From Thiocapsa marina 5811 (GTDB taxonomy: Bacteria; Pseudomonadota; Gammaproteobacteria; Chromatiales; Chromatiaceae): a stretch of DNA of 64,000 bases. The notes under the pieces were generated by a model. The model saw only the letters and a program-made list of their open reading frames with translations. It was not told the origin of the DNA and did not search any database. The translations under genes were made by a program, and so were the position numbers. The stretch spans positions 1 to 64,000 of the forward strand of contig NZ_AFWV01000016.1 of assembly GCF_000223985.1 (NCBI RefSeq), in the 5' to 3' direction. Shown here piece by piece: positions 1 through 7,873 of the stretch (position 1 is its first letter; every line of letters begins with the position of its first letter).

Positions 1-4
1 GCTC

Positions 5-67
5 GTCCAACAAACGGTTCAGATCGTCGCTCGCTTCGCTCGGACGATCTAACCTTATTCGTTAGTC
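5..67 (+). other. attC-like integron recombination site (candidate)
   Basis: Reading the plus strand, GTCCAAC (5-11) fits the R'' box RYYYAAC and GTTAGTC (61-67) fits the R' box GTTRRRY except at one base. Between them lie an imperfect stem with arms GGTTCAGATCGTC and GACGATCTAACC. The left arm carries one extra C, which matches the extrahelical base in the L'' box that gives attC sites their polarity. The 3' end of the truncated hsdM runs into this element and takes its stop codon from it. The structure is seen directly; the integron interpretation is inference, since no integrase is in the window. Confidence 0.4.
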
Positions 68-834
68 GGCGACATCTCTTGGCCGTGAACGGTCACGAGC
101 CGCTCCACGCTGTCGCGTTGCTCCGGCGTGGCCGCTCGGTCGAGCAGATGCTCTTTAGCCACCGACAGCATGCCGCCGGTCCCGCAGGCCGGGTCGTAGA
201 TGGAGATATGCCGCTCGGGGACAGGGATATCCAGCAGCTCCACCATCAGCCGGATCACCTCGCGCGGGGTGAAGTGCTCTCCGGCCTCCTCGCCGCTTTG
301 CTCCGAGAAGCGCCGGAGCAGCTCCTCGTAGATGTAGCCCATCTCGAGCGGCGAGAGCTTGTCGGGGCCGAGCTCCAGCTCCTTGTACTGGTTCAGGATC
401 GGGGCGAGCCGGTTGTTCTTGACCATCTGCCCGATGGTGCCACGGTAGTTGAAGTGCTCGATGATGTCGTCGACGTTGGGCGAGAAGCCGTTGATGTAGT
501 CCCGAAAATTCTCTTCGAGGAGGGTGTGGTCTTCCTCGTAGACACTGCGCAGCGTCTTGTCGGTCCGGTTCCAAAACGGAGCGGTGCTGATCTCCAACCC
601 CTTCACCAGCTTGGCGAGCGCGCGCTCGGTCAAGGTGGGCCGGTTGGATAACACCTCGGCCGCCTTGTCGTCCCGCCACTTGATCAGAACGCACTCCAGG
701 CGACGGATGACGATGATCGGCAGAACAATGTTCTGGTACTCGTAAGCCTTGAACTTGCCGCGAAGGCGTTCGGCCGACTTCCAGATGTCGCCTGCGAGAT
801 TGTCGAGCTTGGGTTTGTTGAGGGACAGCGACAC
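55..834 (-). pseudogene. hsdM: HsdM, type I restriction-modification methyltransferase subunit, 3'-truncated
   Basis: The 259 residues match the N-terminal half of HsdM, the N6-adenine methylase of type I restriction systems. The N-terminal helical domain is followed by the SAM-binding motif DPACGTGGML near residue 216. The frame stops right after GQEMSPTNE, where family members (about 500 residues) continue to the catalytic NPPF motif, so catalysis is impossible as it stands. The stop lies inside an attC-like hairpin element. The GTG start at 834 has only a weak ribosome binding site, and no hsdS or hsdR is visible. It is read as a fragment cut by recombination; an assembly break is also possible. 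Confidence 0.7.
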
Positions 835-1100
835 CGAGATGACCTATGGGGTGGGTTTCGAACAATGGGGTAGAGAACGGGGTGCCGAGGTTCAGGCCCG
901 TCGATCCCAGAGTCCCTCAATTCTGCCAGGTTTCACCTTGCATCGGGGAACGCGATAAAGGACAGAGTGCGTGTCGTTCCTTGGGAGCATCCGGAAACGC
1001 GGTATTTCCTGACCAAAGGCACCGAAAGGAGAAATCGTTGAATCGATCCGATCGGACGGACCCGCCCTCGACGCCGGCGGACGGCGATTGCCGCGACGAC
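835..1100. other. intergenic, no gene seen
   Basis: This stretch separates the truncated hsdM from the hemP promoter. Open frames here lack ribosome binding sites and recognisable similarity. No hairpin terminator or repeat was recognised. Confidence 0.5.
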
Positions 1101-1149
1101 TTGACAGCGGATAAATCGCGCCATAACCTTAATAACAACGATTCGCATT
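1101..1149 (+). promoter_or_regulatory. hemP promoter with Fur-box-like site
   Basis: TTGACA (1101-1106) is followed after 17 bases by a weak -10 (TAACCT, 1124-1129). Immediately downstream, 1131-1149 reads AATAACAACGATTCGCATT. Its last 13 bases are identical to the nearly perfect palindrome at 4502-4520. Both resemble the 19-bp Fur box, so iron-dependent repression by Fur is inferred. Confidence 0.55.
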
Positions 1150-1178
1150 TGTAAACCGACTCACGCGGAGTGACGGCC

Positions 1179-1367
1179 ATGCCGAGAGAATCCCTGTCCG
1201 AGAGCCCGAGTCAACGCGCACAGTCCGCCGCCGCGATGCACGCGGACCTGCCGCGGATCGACAGCAACGCCCTGCTGCGCGGGAACAACCTGTTGTTGAT
1301 CGATCACGCAGGCGATCGTTACATCCTGAGGATGACGCGAAACAACAAACTGATCTTGACGAAATAG
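1179..1367 (+). CDS. hemP: hemin uptake protein HemP
   Basis: A protein of 62 residues with the HemP signature in its C-terminal half: RIDSNALLRG followed by a beta-rich stretch ending in YILRMTRNNKLILTK. HemP/HmuP proteins are small factors needed for heme uptake in proteobacteria, often as activators of heme receptor expression. The ATG at 1179 is preferred over the in-frame GTG at 1170 because GGAG lies 8 bases upstream of it. The upstream Fur-like site fits iron control. No TonB heme receptor follows; the next genes are convergent. Confidence 0.85.
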   Translation: MPRESLSESPSQRAQSAAAMHADLPRIDSNALLRGNNLLLIDHAGDRYILRMTRNNKLILTK

Positions 1368-1380
1368 GCGAGCGGGAGAG

Positions 1381-2064
1381 TCATGCCGAATTGGACCGAC
1401 GGCGACTCTTCCACCAGAGCGCCAATCCGGTGAGACCTATGATGTAGCCGATGCCGCCGAGGATGTCCTGGAGACGGACCCGATCCTGCGCGGCGACGAG
1501 CTGCTCGCGCAACGGGCGAATCTGGCGCGCAACGGCGCGCTCGATCGCCGACTCCAGAGCAGGATCAAGGTCCACAGCCGACCTTCTCGCAGCGGTAGAT
1601 GCGTCGGGGTCGGCGATGACGGACACGGGGATCTGATCGGGGTTTGCACCGTCGCCGACGACCGTTCCCTGCGAACCGAATCCCGCCGCCAGCTCGGCAG
1701 CCGAGACGCGCCACTCGGCTTGGTGGCCATCGCCCGTGATGGCTCGGATCAGATGATCGACGGGGGCCTGCGCGGAGTAAACGAACCTGCCCTCGCCGTC
1801 CGGCGCCAGCTCGGCCAGCTTGGCCCCGTCTGCGTCCAGGACCTCGATCCGCGCCCCCGAGGCGGCACCGCCGCCGGCGAAGTAGGCCGATCCACCGATG
1901 CGCGGGCCTTCGGCAAAGGCAAAGACCTGAAGCTTATGAGCCAGCGCAGGCGAACCCAGCATCGACAACGCGATGGTGGCGGCAAGGCGAAGGGTGCCGC
2001 GTCTCGATGGCATCGCGCTCCGTGCGGATTTCGCCGTCCCATTGCCCGGAACCGCAATCCTCAT
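1381..2064 (-). CDS. exported membrane-anchored protein, NikL-like (Ni/Co transport accessory)
   Basis: The 227-residue product has an N-terminal signal peptide ending near ALAHKLQ, a beta-rich Cna-B/carboxypeptidase-regulatory-like domain (GGAASGARIEVLDADG, PDGEGRFVY), an alpha-helical stretch, and one C-terminal membrane helix (GYIIGLTGLALWWKSRRR). This order matches NikL-type accessory subunits of ECF-type nickel/cobalt transporters. Its start codon overlaps the stop of the DUF4198 gene as ATGA, so the two are probably translationally coupled. The permease and ATPase subunits (NikM/Q/O) are not in the window, so the transported metal is unknown. Function is inferred from domain pattern and partner. 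Confidence 0.6.
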   Translation of the reverse strand: MRIAVPGNGTAKSARSAMPSRRGTLRLAATIALSMLGSPALAHKLQVFAFAEGPRIGGSAYFAGGGAASGARIEVLDADGAKLAELAPDGEGRFVYSAQAPVDHLIRAITGDGHQAEWRVSAAELAAGFGSQGTVVGDGANPDQIPVSVIADPDASTAARRSAVDLDPALESAIERAVARQIRPLREQLVAAQDRVRLQDILGGIGYIIGLTGLALWWKSRRRSNSA

Positions 2065-2849
2065 CAGCGCATCTCTCGCGTATAGATCCAGATCAACGCA
2101 CCCAGCTCGACCGGAACCTGTTCGCCGTCCGGATTCTTCATCGGCTCATCGCCCTCGAGCAGCGCGGCGAATCCCCACCAGCCGGCTCGGGGCATCGCAT
2201 AGCTGAAGACGCCGTTCGCATCGGCCTTGATGACCTGCGTGATGTAGGGATCCGCGGGCGGCGTGATCGAACCGTCGTTGCGCCACTCGACCTCGACCTC
2301 GGCAAAAGGGACCGGCTTGCCGTCTCGTTTGACGATCCCTTGAAAGAGATTCCCGGCCCAGAGTCCGTAGGGACGAACCAGCGGCTCGATCTCGACCGGC
2401 AGACCGACATCCGAGTCCCAACCCTCCTCCGCGCCGAAGGCATCGACGACGACCTTGGTGTAATGGACGATCATTGCCCTCTCGGCCTGCTCCCAGTAAG
2501 GCGCGGGCTCCAGATAGAAGACGTAGTCCCCCGGCTGCTTGATCCTGTAGTCGAGACGGTAGGTCCCCTTGCCGTCGATCACCTGCTCCCGGAGGCTCGA
2601 CTTGAGGTCTTCCCGCCCCCCCGGGCTCAGGACCCCGACCTGAACCGGCTCCCCCATCGCCATCAACGGACCCCCTTCCATGGGATGCGTGAAACGCATC
2701 TCCAGCGTCAGCGCGTTGCCGCTCGCGGCGTCGACGATATCCGTCGACGGGATGAGCTCTTGGAAGTGTGCATGTGCAACGGCCGCGCCCATGAGCGCGA
2801 TCGCGAGAGAGACCCGGATCGGGCGAGATTGGCTGGACAAAGGCGTCAT
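2064..2849 (-). CDS. DUF4198 periplasmic protein, NikK-like
   Basis: A 261-residue protein with a signal peptide ending in [11 protein letters not shown], typical of DUF4198 proteins, in which the mature N-terminus starts with a histidine. The C-terminal part has a beta-sandwich typical of this family ([30 protein letters not shown]). DUF4198 proteins are found with nickel/cobalt ECF transporters and are thought to act in periplasmic metal handling. The ATG at 2849 is chosen because CCGGAG sits 7 bases upstream; the longer frame would add an unsupported N-terminus. It heads a two-gene unit with the NikL-like gene (ATGA overlap). Confidence 0.65.
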   Translation of the reverse strand: MTPLSSQSRPIRVSLAIALMGAAVAHAHFQELIPSTDIVDAASGNALTLEMRFTHPMEGGPLMAMGEPVQVGVLSPGGREDLKSSLREQVIDGKGTYRLDYRIKQPGDYVFYLEPAPYWEQAERAMIVHYTKVVVDAFGAEEGWDSDVGLPVEIEPLVRPYGLWAGNLFQGIVKRDGKPVPFAEVEVEWRNDGSITPPADPYITQVIKADANGVFSYAMPRAGWWGFAALLEGDEPMKNPDGEQVPVELGALIWIYTREMR

Positions 2850-2887
2850 GATGGACTCCGGCGATAGTTTGCGGATCAACGCTCGTC

Positions 2888-3075
2888 TAAACCGCGCCCC
2901 GCGAGATGCACACCCTGAGGTGCTTTCGGCCCCGCCGTCCAGCAACTGGCTGAGCGCGACGCGGTTCAGTAGATTGCTCTTGGACTCATGAAACCGCGTC
3001 GACTCCGGCGCTCGTTGATGTCCGCAAGGTGGAATAACCCGACAAGAGGACATGACGCCACCGGACGCTGTTTCA
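2888..3075 (-). repeat. decayed composite palindromic repeat (inverted copy)
   Basis: The stretch begins TAAACCGCGCCCCGCGAGATGC and later has GCGACGCGGTTCA, then TGAAACCGCGTC and, at its right edge, GGACGCTGTTTCA. Order and spacing match module B followed by module A of the repeat family described at 5999-6190, read in inverse orientation, but both modules are heavily mutated. It lies between the porin 3' end and the DUF4198 start. Confidence 0.45.
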
Positions 3076-3086
3076 TCACGGTTTCA

Positions 3087-4262
3087 TCAAAGCTCCGCCA
3101 CCAGACGCAGTCCGAAGATCCAGCCCTCGATGTCCTCGCCGCTGTCGTAGGCGTCGGCCATATACTGAACGTCGGCGGTGAGAGCGAGGAAGTCGTTGGC
3201 GGCGAAACGGTAGTAGATTTCGGCCACGTTGGTGTTGGCGATCCCGGTGTTGGCGCCGTCGAGGTAGCCGTAGGCGATGCCGACGTTGTCGGCTTCGCGG
3301 CCCCAGAGACCGCCGCCGATGTTCAGGCCGCCGGTGTAAAGCCCGCGGTAGTCGAGAATGTCCTCATGATCGGTCCAGCTCATGCGCAGGAAGGCACCGA
3401 GACGATCGCCGAGGGCCTGGTCGAAGGACAGCCCGTAGCCCATCAGATCGGTCTTCTCCGGGGTGTCCTCGGCGGCGAGCGGCGACCCGTCCTCGGTCCC
3501 TTCCGGCTCCTCGCCGAGGGGCGCGCCCGGCTTGAAGAAGGCCGAGGAGGTGCCGGTGATCACGGCGCGATAGTTGCCTTCGCCGAGTGCGGTATCGAGA
3601 CGATAGCCGAGCTGTGCGCCCCAGAAATTGTAGTTGTTGCCGTCGTCGTTCTCGCCGATGTTCAATGCCGCGGCGGTGATCTCCCAGTCCCCCAGTGCTA
3701 GCTCGAGCGCCGCGCCGGCGTCGTAGGAGGGCAGATTGAAGCCGCCGGAGTTCACGAACGCCTCGTTCATGAACTGGGTGAACTCGTCGTTGGCGTAGGC
3801 GTTCTCGTCGAGATAGCCGGTGGAGTCGATGATGCCGAAGGTGGCGCCGAGGGTGGCGTCCTCGCCCAGCGTGAAGGTGTGCTTGTACCAAGCCTGCAGC
3901 AGATAGTCGCGGCCGCGCCCGTTGATGTCCTGCAGATCGTCCTCGAGATCGACCGCCCAGGGCGCGAGCACGAAGGGCGAGACGGCGTTCAGGCCGTTGT
4001 CCACGGCGAAGCCGAGCAGGGCGTAGAGCTCGTCGCGCTCGCTCGGGCGAAAGCTCATCTCGAGCTGAAACGGCATGCCGCCGCGGCAGGTGTCTCCCTC
4101 CAGCGACTGCCCGGCCTCGTCGACCAATCCGCCGAGCCCCTCCTGGCACTGACCCGCCGCGCCCAACACCGCGCCGATCGAGAAGCTGTCGGTGACGTCG
4201 TAGGCATTCGCGGAAACGGCGAGAAAGGAGAGCGCAGCGGCGCCGACCAAGCGAATATCCAT
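3087..4262 (-). CDS. outer-membrane porin, OprB-like carbohydrate porin family
   Basis: The 391-residue product has a signal peptide (MDIRLVGAAALSFLAVSANA) and alternating amphipathic beta strands through to a C-terminal strand (GWIFGLRLVAEL), the usual outer-membrane barrel ending. Features such as the long acidic loops, YDAGAALELALGDWEITAAA and the repeated GGLNIGGGLWG/AEIYYRF pattern resemble carbohydrate-selective OprB-type porins. The ATG at 4262 is chosen because GAAGGA lies 10 bases upstream and it begins a good signal peptide. It is upstream of the NikK/NikL-like pair on the same strand, which may point to a role in uptake of metal complexes; this is only contextual. Confidence 0.65.
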   Translation of the reverse strand: MDIRLVGAAALSFLAVSANAYDVTDSFSIGAVLGAAGQCQEGLGGLVDEAGQSLEGDTCRGGMPFQLEMSFRPSERDELYALLGFAVDNGLNAVSPFVLAPWAVDLEDDLQDINGRGRDYLLQAWYKHTFTLGEDATLGATFGIIDSTGYLDENAYANDEFTQFMNEAFVNSGGFNLPSYDAGAALELALGDWEITAAALNIGENDDGNNYNFWGAQLGYRLDTALGEGNYRAVITGTSSAFFKPGAPLGEEPEGTEDGSPLAAEDTPEKTDLMGYGLSFDQALGDRLGAFLRMSWTDHEDILDYRGLYTGGLNIGGGLWGREADNVGIAYGYLDGANTGIANTNVAEIYYRFAANDFLALTADVQYMADAYDSGEDIEGWIFGLRLVAEL

Positions 4263-4471
4263 GCAATGGTTGTCCTTCAATTCAGGAATCCGGGGCTCGG
4301 GAGGTTTTGCGATTCGGGGGTCTTGGAACCTGAACCTGGCGGCCAAGGACGATGCCGCAGCCAGATCGTATGAAGGATTGTAAAAAGATATTACGGAGTG
4401 TTGTCAAGCATGGGGTTCGGCCCACCACGGAAGCGGCCAACCAGTCGAGGACGCGCGCCGCAGGTTTCCCG

Positions 4472-4520
4472 TTGACAAGGATCAACCTACCGATTATCTT
4501 TAATGCGAACGATTCGCATT
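4472..4520 (+). promoter_or_regulatory. strong promoter with near-perfect Fur box
   Basis: TTGACA (4472-4477) and TATCTT (4495-4500) are exactly 17 bases apart. Right after the -10, 4502-4520 reads AATGCGAACGATTCGCATT, with 8-bp arms AATGCGAA/TTCGCATT around CGA, a classic 19-bp Fur-type palindrome covering the expected transcription start. It would drive the small gene at 4698 and the HemS-like gene at 5024. The -35 also overlaps an FNR-like sequence, TTGACAAGGATCAA; whether that is meaningful is unknown. Confidence 0.7.
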
Positions 4521-4697
4521 AATAAACTATCAGAGAATCGGGTCGGGTATGGGGCTTGCCGAATCAAAAGCCGACCGCTCACGACATGTTCCACTCCGGT
4601 TCGATGCGGGACTCCCGTCAGCCAAATTCCGGACGCTTCGTCCGGATCGCCAGCGGGGCATTGTTCGACAACCGCTTGATGCCTCAGGAGACACACC

Positions 4698-4958
4698 ATG
4701 CCCGTCGACTCCCCCTTGGTTTCAAACTCCGATCTCTCCCGACTCAAACCGGAGGATCTGGAGCTGCATCTCGGAGAGCTGATTCGCCGTTACGTTCGGC
4801 ACCGGTCGGCCGATCTGGCCGAACGTGTCGTCGAATACATCGAGGCGCTCTACCTGCATCCGGATCTCGGGCCCGATGCCGAACGGTTTTGTGCCTATCG
4901 CCGCCTGGCGCGTCATTGGCGCTGGCTCGCGCAAGAGGCCGCCACCGTCGCGCATTGA
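4698..4958 (+). CDS. small conserved-looking protein in Fur-controlled operon, function unknown
   Basis: The 86-residue product is predicted helical, charged and without a signal peptide or membrane segment; its core contains ELIRRYVRHRSADLAERVVEY and HPDLGPDAERFCAYRRLARHW. The ATG has a good ribosome binding site (CAGGAGACACACC). It is the first gene behind the Fur-box promoter and lies 65 bases upstream of the HemS-like gene, so it is probably part of an iron/heme response. I do not recognise the family. Confidence 0.65.
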   Translation: MPVDSPLVSNSDLSRLKPEDLELHLGELIRRYVRHRSADLAERVVEYIEALYLHPDLGPDAERFCAYRRLARHWRWLAQEAATVAH

Positions 4959-5023
4959 GCAGACCTCGCGGGGCGAAACCGCCGACCTTCCCGAATCACT
5001 CGAATCACTCTAAGGAGCGCGCA

Positions 5024-6001
5024 ATGCCGCCCTACATCGAGCTTGAGAACATGCCGAGCGCTGCCGTCATACCGGCGCTCTCACCACGCCCTCAACTGGA
5101 ACAGGGACTCACCGCGCGCAACGTCCACTCCTGGACTGTGTTCCTCGGGGAGCTCGTCGCTGCCGGACGGATCCGGATCGGCACCAGCCTGCCTGCGGTC
5201 ACATTGGAGCACCACGGCAACTGGCCGGGCATACACATCGAAGACTCATTCGGGATCGCGTCCGGCTGCCGGTTCACGCTTCGAATGGCGCTTGATCGCT
5301 GGTCCGAGATCGATCGTTCGAAAATGGATGCCGTCGGCCGAGACCGCCATTCGGATGTCTCCATCCTGGGTCGGGACGGTGCCCCCGTGCTCGATCTCGG
5401 TTTCGGCGAGGACCATAACGGGATCGCCTCCGACGTCCCGGCTCGATACGCTGCCAGGTGCCGGACCCCTTCCTGGTCCGAGCCGGCACCGAAGCGCAAT
5501 GGCGACGCCGAGGCGCTCGATCACGATCCGGCTCGTGGATGGGCGGCGTCGCCGGGCAATGCGGCCGATGTCGTCGATCCCGACGAAGCGATGGGACAAC
5601 TCCTGCTCAGTCCCGAAAGGCTGCGTGAACGCGGGTGCTTCAGCACCGTGGACGCCGCCCTCGTCCCCTGTTTCCTCGAAGCGCTCGCGGAGCAGGCGCT
5701 GCCGATTCGTATCGATACCGGAACCGCGGGGGTCGCTCACAGCCTCGACTGCACATTCTTCTGTCATCGACGCGAGGGCGCATGGCAGACCCTGAAGAGC
5801 GACTCGGCCCGCTTTCGAATCGACACATCGAAGATCGACTCGGCTTGGGTGTTGACGGTCTCCCAAGCGGCTCGTGAGCACTCCTCGCTCCGTCTCTACG
5901 ATACGCGAGGACGATTGCTGGCGAAGATCGGGGCAGTACCCGGATTCGTCGCCATTGAGAATCCGATCTGGCGCACCCTCGTCAACGCGCTTCAAGACTA
6001 A
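5024..6001 (+). CDS. HemS-like heme-utilisation protein (divergent)
   Basis: A cytoplasmic protein of 325 residues. Its C-terminal third aligns by eye with the HemS/ChuS heme-degrading factor family: a helix (ALVPCFLEALAEQALPIRI), a strand-rich region (SARFRIDTSKIDSAWVL), then SSLRLYDTRGRLLAKI and a final WRTLVNAL helix. HemS proteins bind and break down or pass on heme. The middle (about 110-185) is poorly conserved and low-complexity. The ATG at 5024 has AAGGAG upstream; the longer frame to 4556 overlaps the 86-residue gene and is rejected. The Fur-box promoter supports a heme/iron role. Its stop codon TAA is the first three bases of a palindromic repeat. Confidence 0.55.
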   Translation: MPPYIELENMPSAAVIPALSPRPQLEQGLTARNVHSWTVFLGELVAAGRIRIGTSLPAVTLEHHGNWPGIHIEDSFGIASGCRFTLRMALDRWSEIDRSKMDAVGRDRHSDVSILGRDGAPVLDLGFGEDHNGIASDVPARYAARCRTPSWSEPAPKRNGDAEALDHDPARGWAASPGNAADVVDPDEAMGQLLLSPERLRERGCFSTVDAALVPCFLEALAEQALPIRIDTGTAGVAHSLDCTFFCHRREGAWQTLKSDSARFRIDTSKIDSAWVLTVSQAAREHSSLRLYDTRGRLLAKIGAVPGFVAIENPIWRTLVNALQD

Positions 6002-6190
6002 ACCGCGTCCAGAGCGAAATGCTGACTTTCGAGTCGATTCGACGTTTGGTGCATCCACAGCCCCTAGCGAGGACGCGGTTTAAAATAATATATTTTTTAA
6101 TATCTTAAATCGCCCCCACTCCAGCGGTCAGCAGGTCTGCAGGGGCCGATCCCATCCAAAAACATCGCATACCGCGCCGGGCGCGGTTTA
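5999..6190 (+). repeat. composite palindromic repeat, copy 1 (A-linker-B)
   Basis: Module A: 12-bp arms TAAACCGCGTCC (5999-6010) and GGACGCGGTTTA (6071-6082) around about 60 bases. It is followed by an AT-rich linker of about 22 bases. Module B runs from TTAAATCGCCCC near 6105 to GCGCGGTTTA (6181-6190) and contains ATCGCATACCGCGCCGGGCG. The same architecture recurs at 10987, 12976, 19271, 38876, 40362, 41206 and 47046. The left arm supplies the TAA stop of the HemS-like gene. Confidence 0.85.
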
Positions 6191-6203
6191 AGAGGGAGAC
6201 TCC

Positions 6204-7763
6204 ATGCAGCGGCTTATTTTAGAGGTCGCCGACCAGGCTTCACGACTCGCGATCTATGACTTCGAGAGCCAGGAGCTGCTCGCCGAGGTCGAAGGTGCTT
6301 CATGGCATCGCATGTTCGAGGAGCTGCGAATCGGCAACGGGCCGCCCAAACACCCCTGCTGCGCGCGACATTCCGAGGGTCCGACGGATGAAAACATCCA
6401 ACAGGCCCGACGCGCACAGAGCAAGATCGCGCAGGCCCTCTTCCCGGAAACGGATGGGCTCGCGTCGCCGCCGATCGCACGCTCGCGCTCACTGCGCCCA
6501 TTGATCTCGGCCACAGCTTCTGCGGCGACAGTGACTGTGCAGCCCGACCCGGCGAGCCGTTTGCCGACCCTGAAATCGACCGGGCGGCGCAAGCTCTGGG
6601 ATGTCCCGCACAAGTACCATTGCCCGATAATCGGAACCTGTCTCACGGTGGACGAGCTGCGGCGCATCGCCGACCGGACTGCCCAGCGGCCCGATACGCC
6701 CTTGTCGGAGTTCGATATCCACGTGAGCTTTGTCGCGGCGGCGGCCGAGAAGAATCCGTTGTCGCTGGCGACACACAAGACACTGGAGAAGAAATTCACC
6801 CCGAGCGTTCGGCGCTATGCCAAGGCGCGCGACGCCGACGCGCTCCTGACGCTCTGGCGAGAATCGCTCGACACCGGGGAGGTTCCCGGCGGACTCTGGG
6901 CACTCATGACACACCCGCGTGCCGACATCCGGGTCATGACACGGGCATACGAGGAGATCCACATGCTGTCGCATCAGATCGGCGCCGGGCAGCGTGCAGA
7001 TCTCAAGCGGCTCACCGAGACCCGCACCCAGCTCGAGCAGCTGCAACGCGATTTCGATCGCCTCTACACACGCACCCGTCAACAGGCGGACCTGCGCGAA
7101 GCGAGGATCCGCGCGCTCGAGACCGCTCTGGCGAGCCGCGAGAGCGACTATGCCGAGTCTCGTGCGCAGGAACAGGCTCTACGCGAAGAGCTCGACCTGT
7201 TGACGGGTCCGCGCCTGAAGGACAGGCTCAAGGCTCTTGCCGATCGCGTCGCAAACCTGGACGCGGAGCGCAAGCGGATCCGCGAGGAGAACAAGAGCCT
7301 TCGACACGCAGGCACAATCGCACGACAGGAAGCCGACGCGGCGGAGTGCGCCAGGAGTGCGGCCGAAGCTCAATGCCGGGCGACCGAGCGACTGCTCGAG
7401 CATCTTCTGTCGGATCGGTGCGACGGCTGTACGTCGGAGGCGTGCGTTCGGCCCAAGGATCTTGCGGGGCGACTGGTACTCTTTGTCGGCGGGCGCAAAC
7501 AGCTCGTCGAGCAGTACCGGGCCATGGTGGCGGGCTGCAACGGTCGCTTCGACCACCACGACGGCGGCATGGAGGACAGCCAGCACCGGCTCGAGGCGAT
7601 GCTGGCCTCGGCCGATATCGTCGTCTGCGCAACCGACTACGTGAGTCACGGCGCCTACTATCGAACCAAACGGTTCTGCAAACGCACCGAGAAGCCGCAT
7701 GCCCTGCTGGGCAACTCGGGGCTGTCCTCGTTCGCCTTGGCGATCGAGAACTTTGCGGCCTGA
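6204..7763 (+). CDS. DUF2325 domain protein with long coiled coil
   Basis: The 519-residue product has three parts. An N-terminal region of about 240 residues includes the motif HKYHCPIIGTCLTVDELRRI. A long coiled coil (about 255-405) is rich in Arg/Glu/Leu/Ala. The C-terminal DUF2325 domain (about 425-517) contains LVLFVGGRKQLVEQYRAMV, FDHHDGG and ADIVVCATDYVSHGAYY. A cysteine group (CDGCTSEAC) precedes that domain. DUF2325 proteins have no settled function. The start has AGAGGGAGACTCC upstream. It follows the HemS-like gene, with repeat copy 1 between them, so co-transcription is uncertain. Confidence 0.75.
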   Translation: MQRLILEVADQASRLAIYDFESQELLAEVEGASWHRMFEELRIGNGPPKHPCCARHSEGPTDENIQQARRAQSKIAQALFPETDGLASPPIARSRSLRPLISATASAATVTVQPDPASRLPTLKSTGRRKLWDVPHKYHCPIIGTCLTVDELRRIADRTAQRPDTPLSEFDIHVSFVAAAAEKNPLSLATHKTLEKKFTPSVRRYAKARDADALLTLWRESLDTGEVPGGLWALMTHPRADIRVMTRAYEEIHMLSHQIGAGQRADLKRLTETRTQLEQLQRDFDRLYTRTRQQADLREARIRALETALASRESDYAESRAQEQALREELDLLTGPRLKDRLKALADRVANLDAERKRIREENKSLRHAGTIARQEADAAECARSAAEAQCRATERLLEHLLSDRCDGCTSEACVRPKDLAGRLVLFVGGRKQLVEQYRAMVAGCNGRFDHHDGGMEDSQHRLEAMLASADIVVCATDYVSHGAYYRTKRFCKRTEKPHALLGNSGLSSFALAIENFAA

Positions 7764-7873
7764 AGCGATCGCCCGCCTCGGCGAGCGCCGAGCTGCTCCG
7801 GAGGGTTGCCGAATCGGGCGAGGCAGGACGCCTAGCCGCCCGGCGAGTGGTCTCGCGAGTCGAGGCAAGGGCC

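Noticed and set aside
4472-4485. FNR site in the Fur promoter (TTGACAAGGATCAA)
   Set aside because: It overlaps the -35 box, so the match may be due to TTGACA alone. It is mentioned in the promoter entry but not claimed as a separate site.
7764-7873. Terminator between the DUF2325 gene and pucC
   Set aside because: The CTCGGCG/CGCCGAG palindrome has a 2-base loop and no U-run. It is not convincing.
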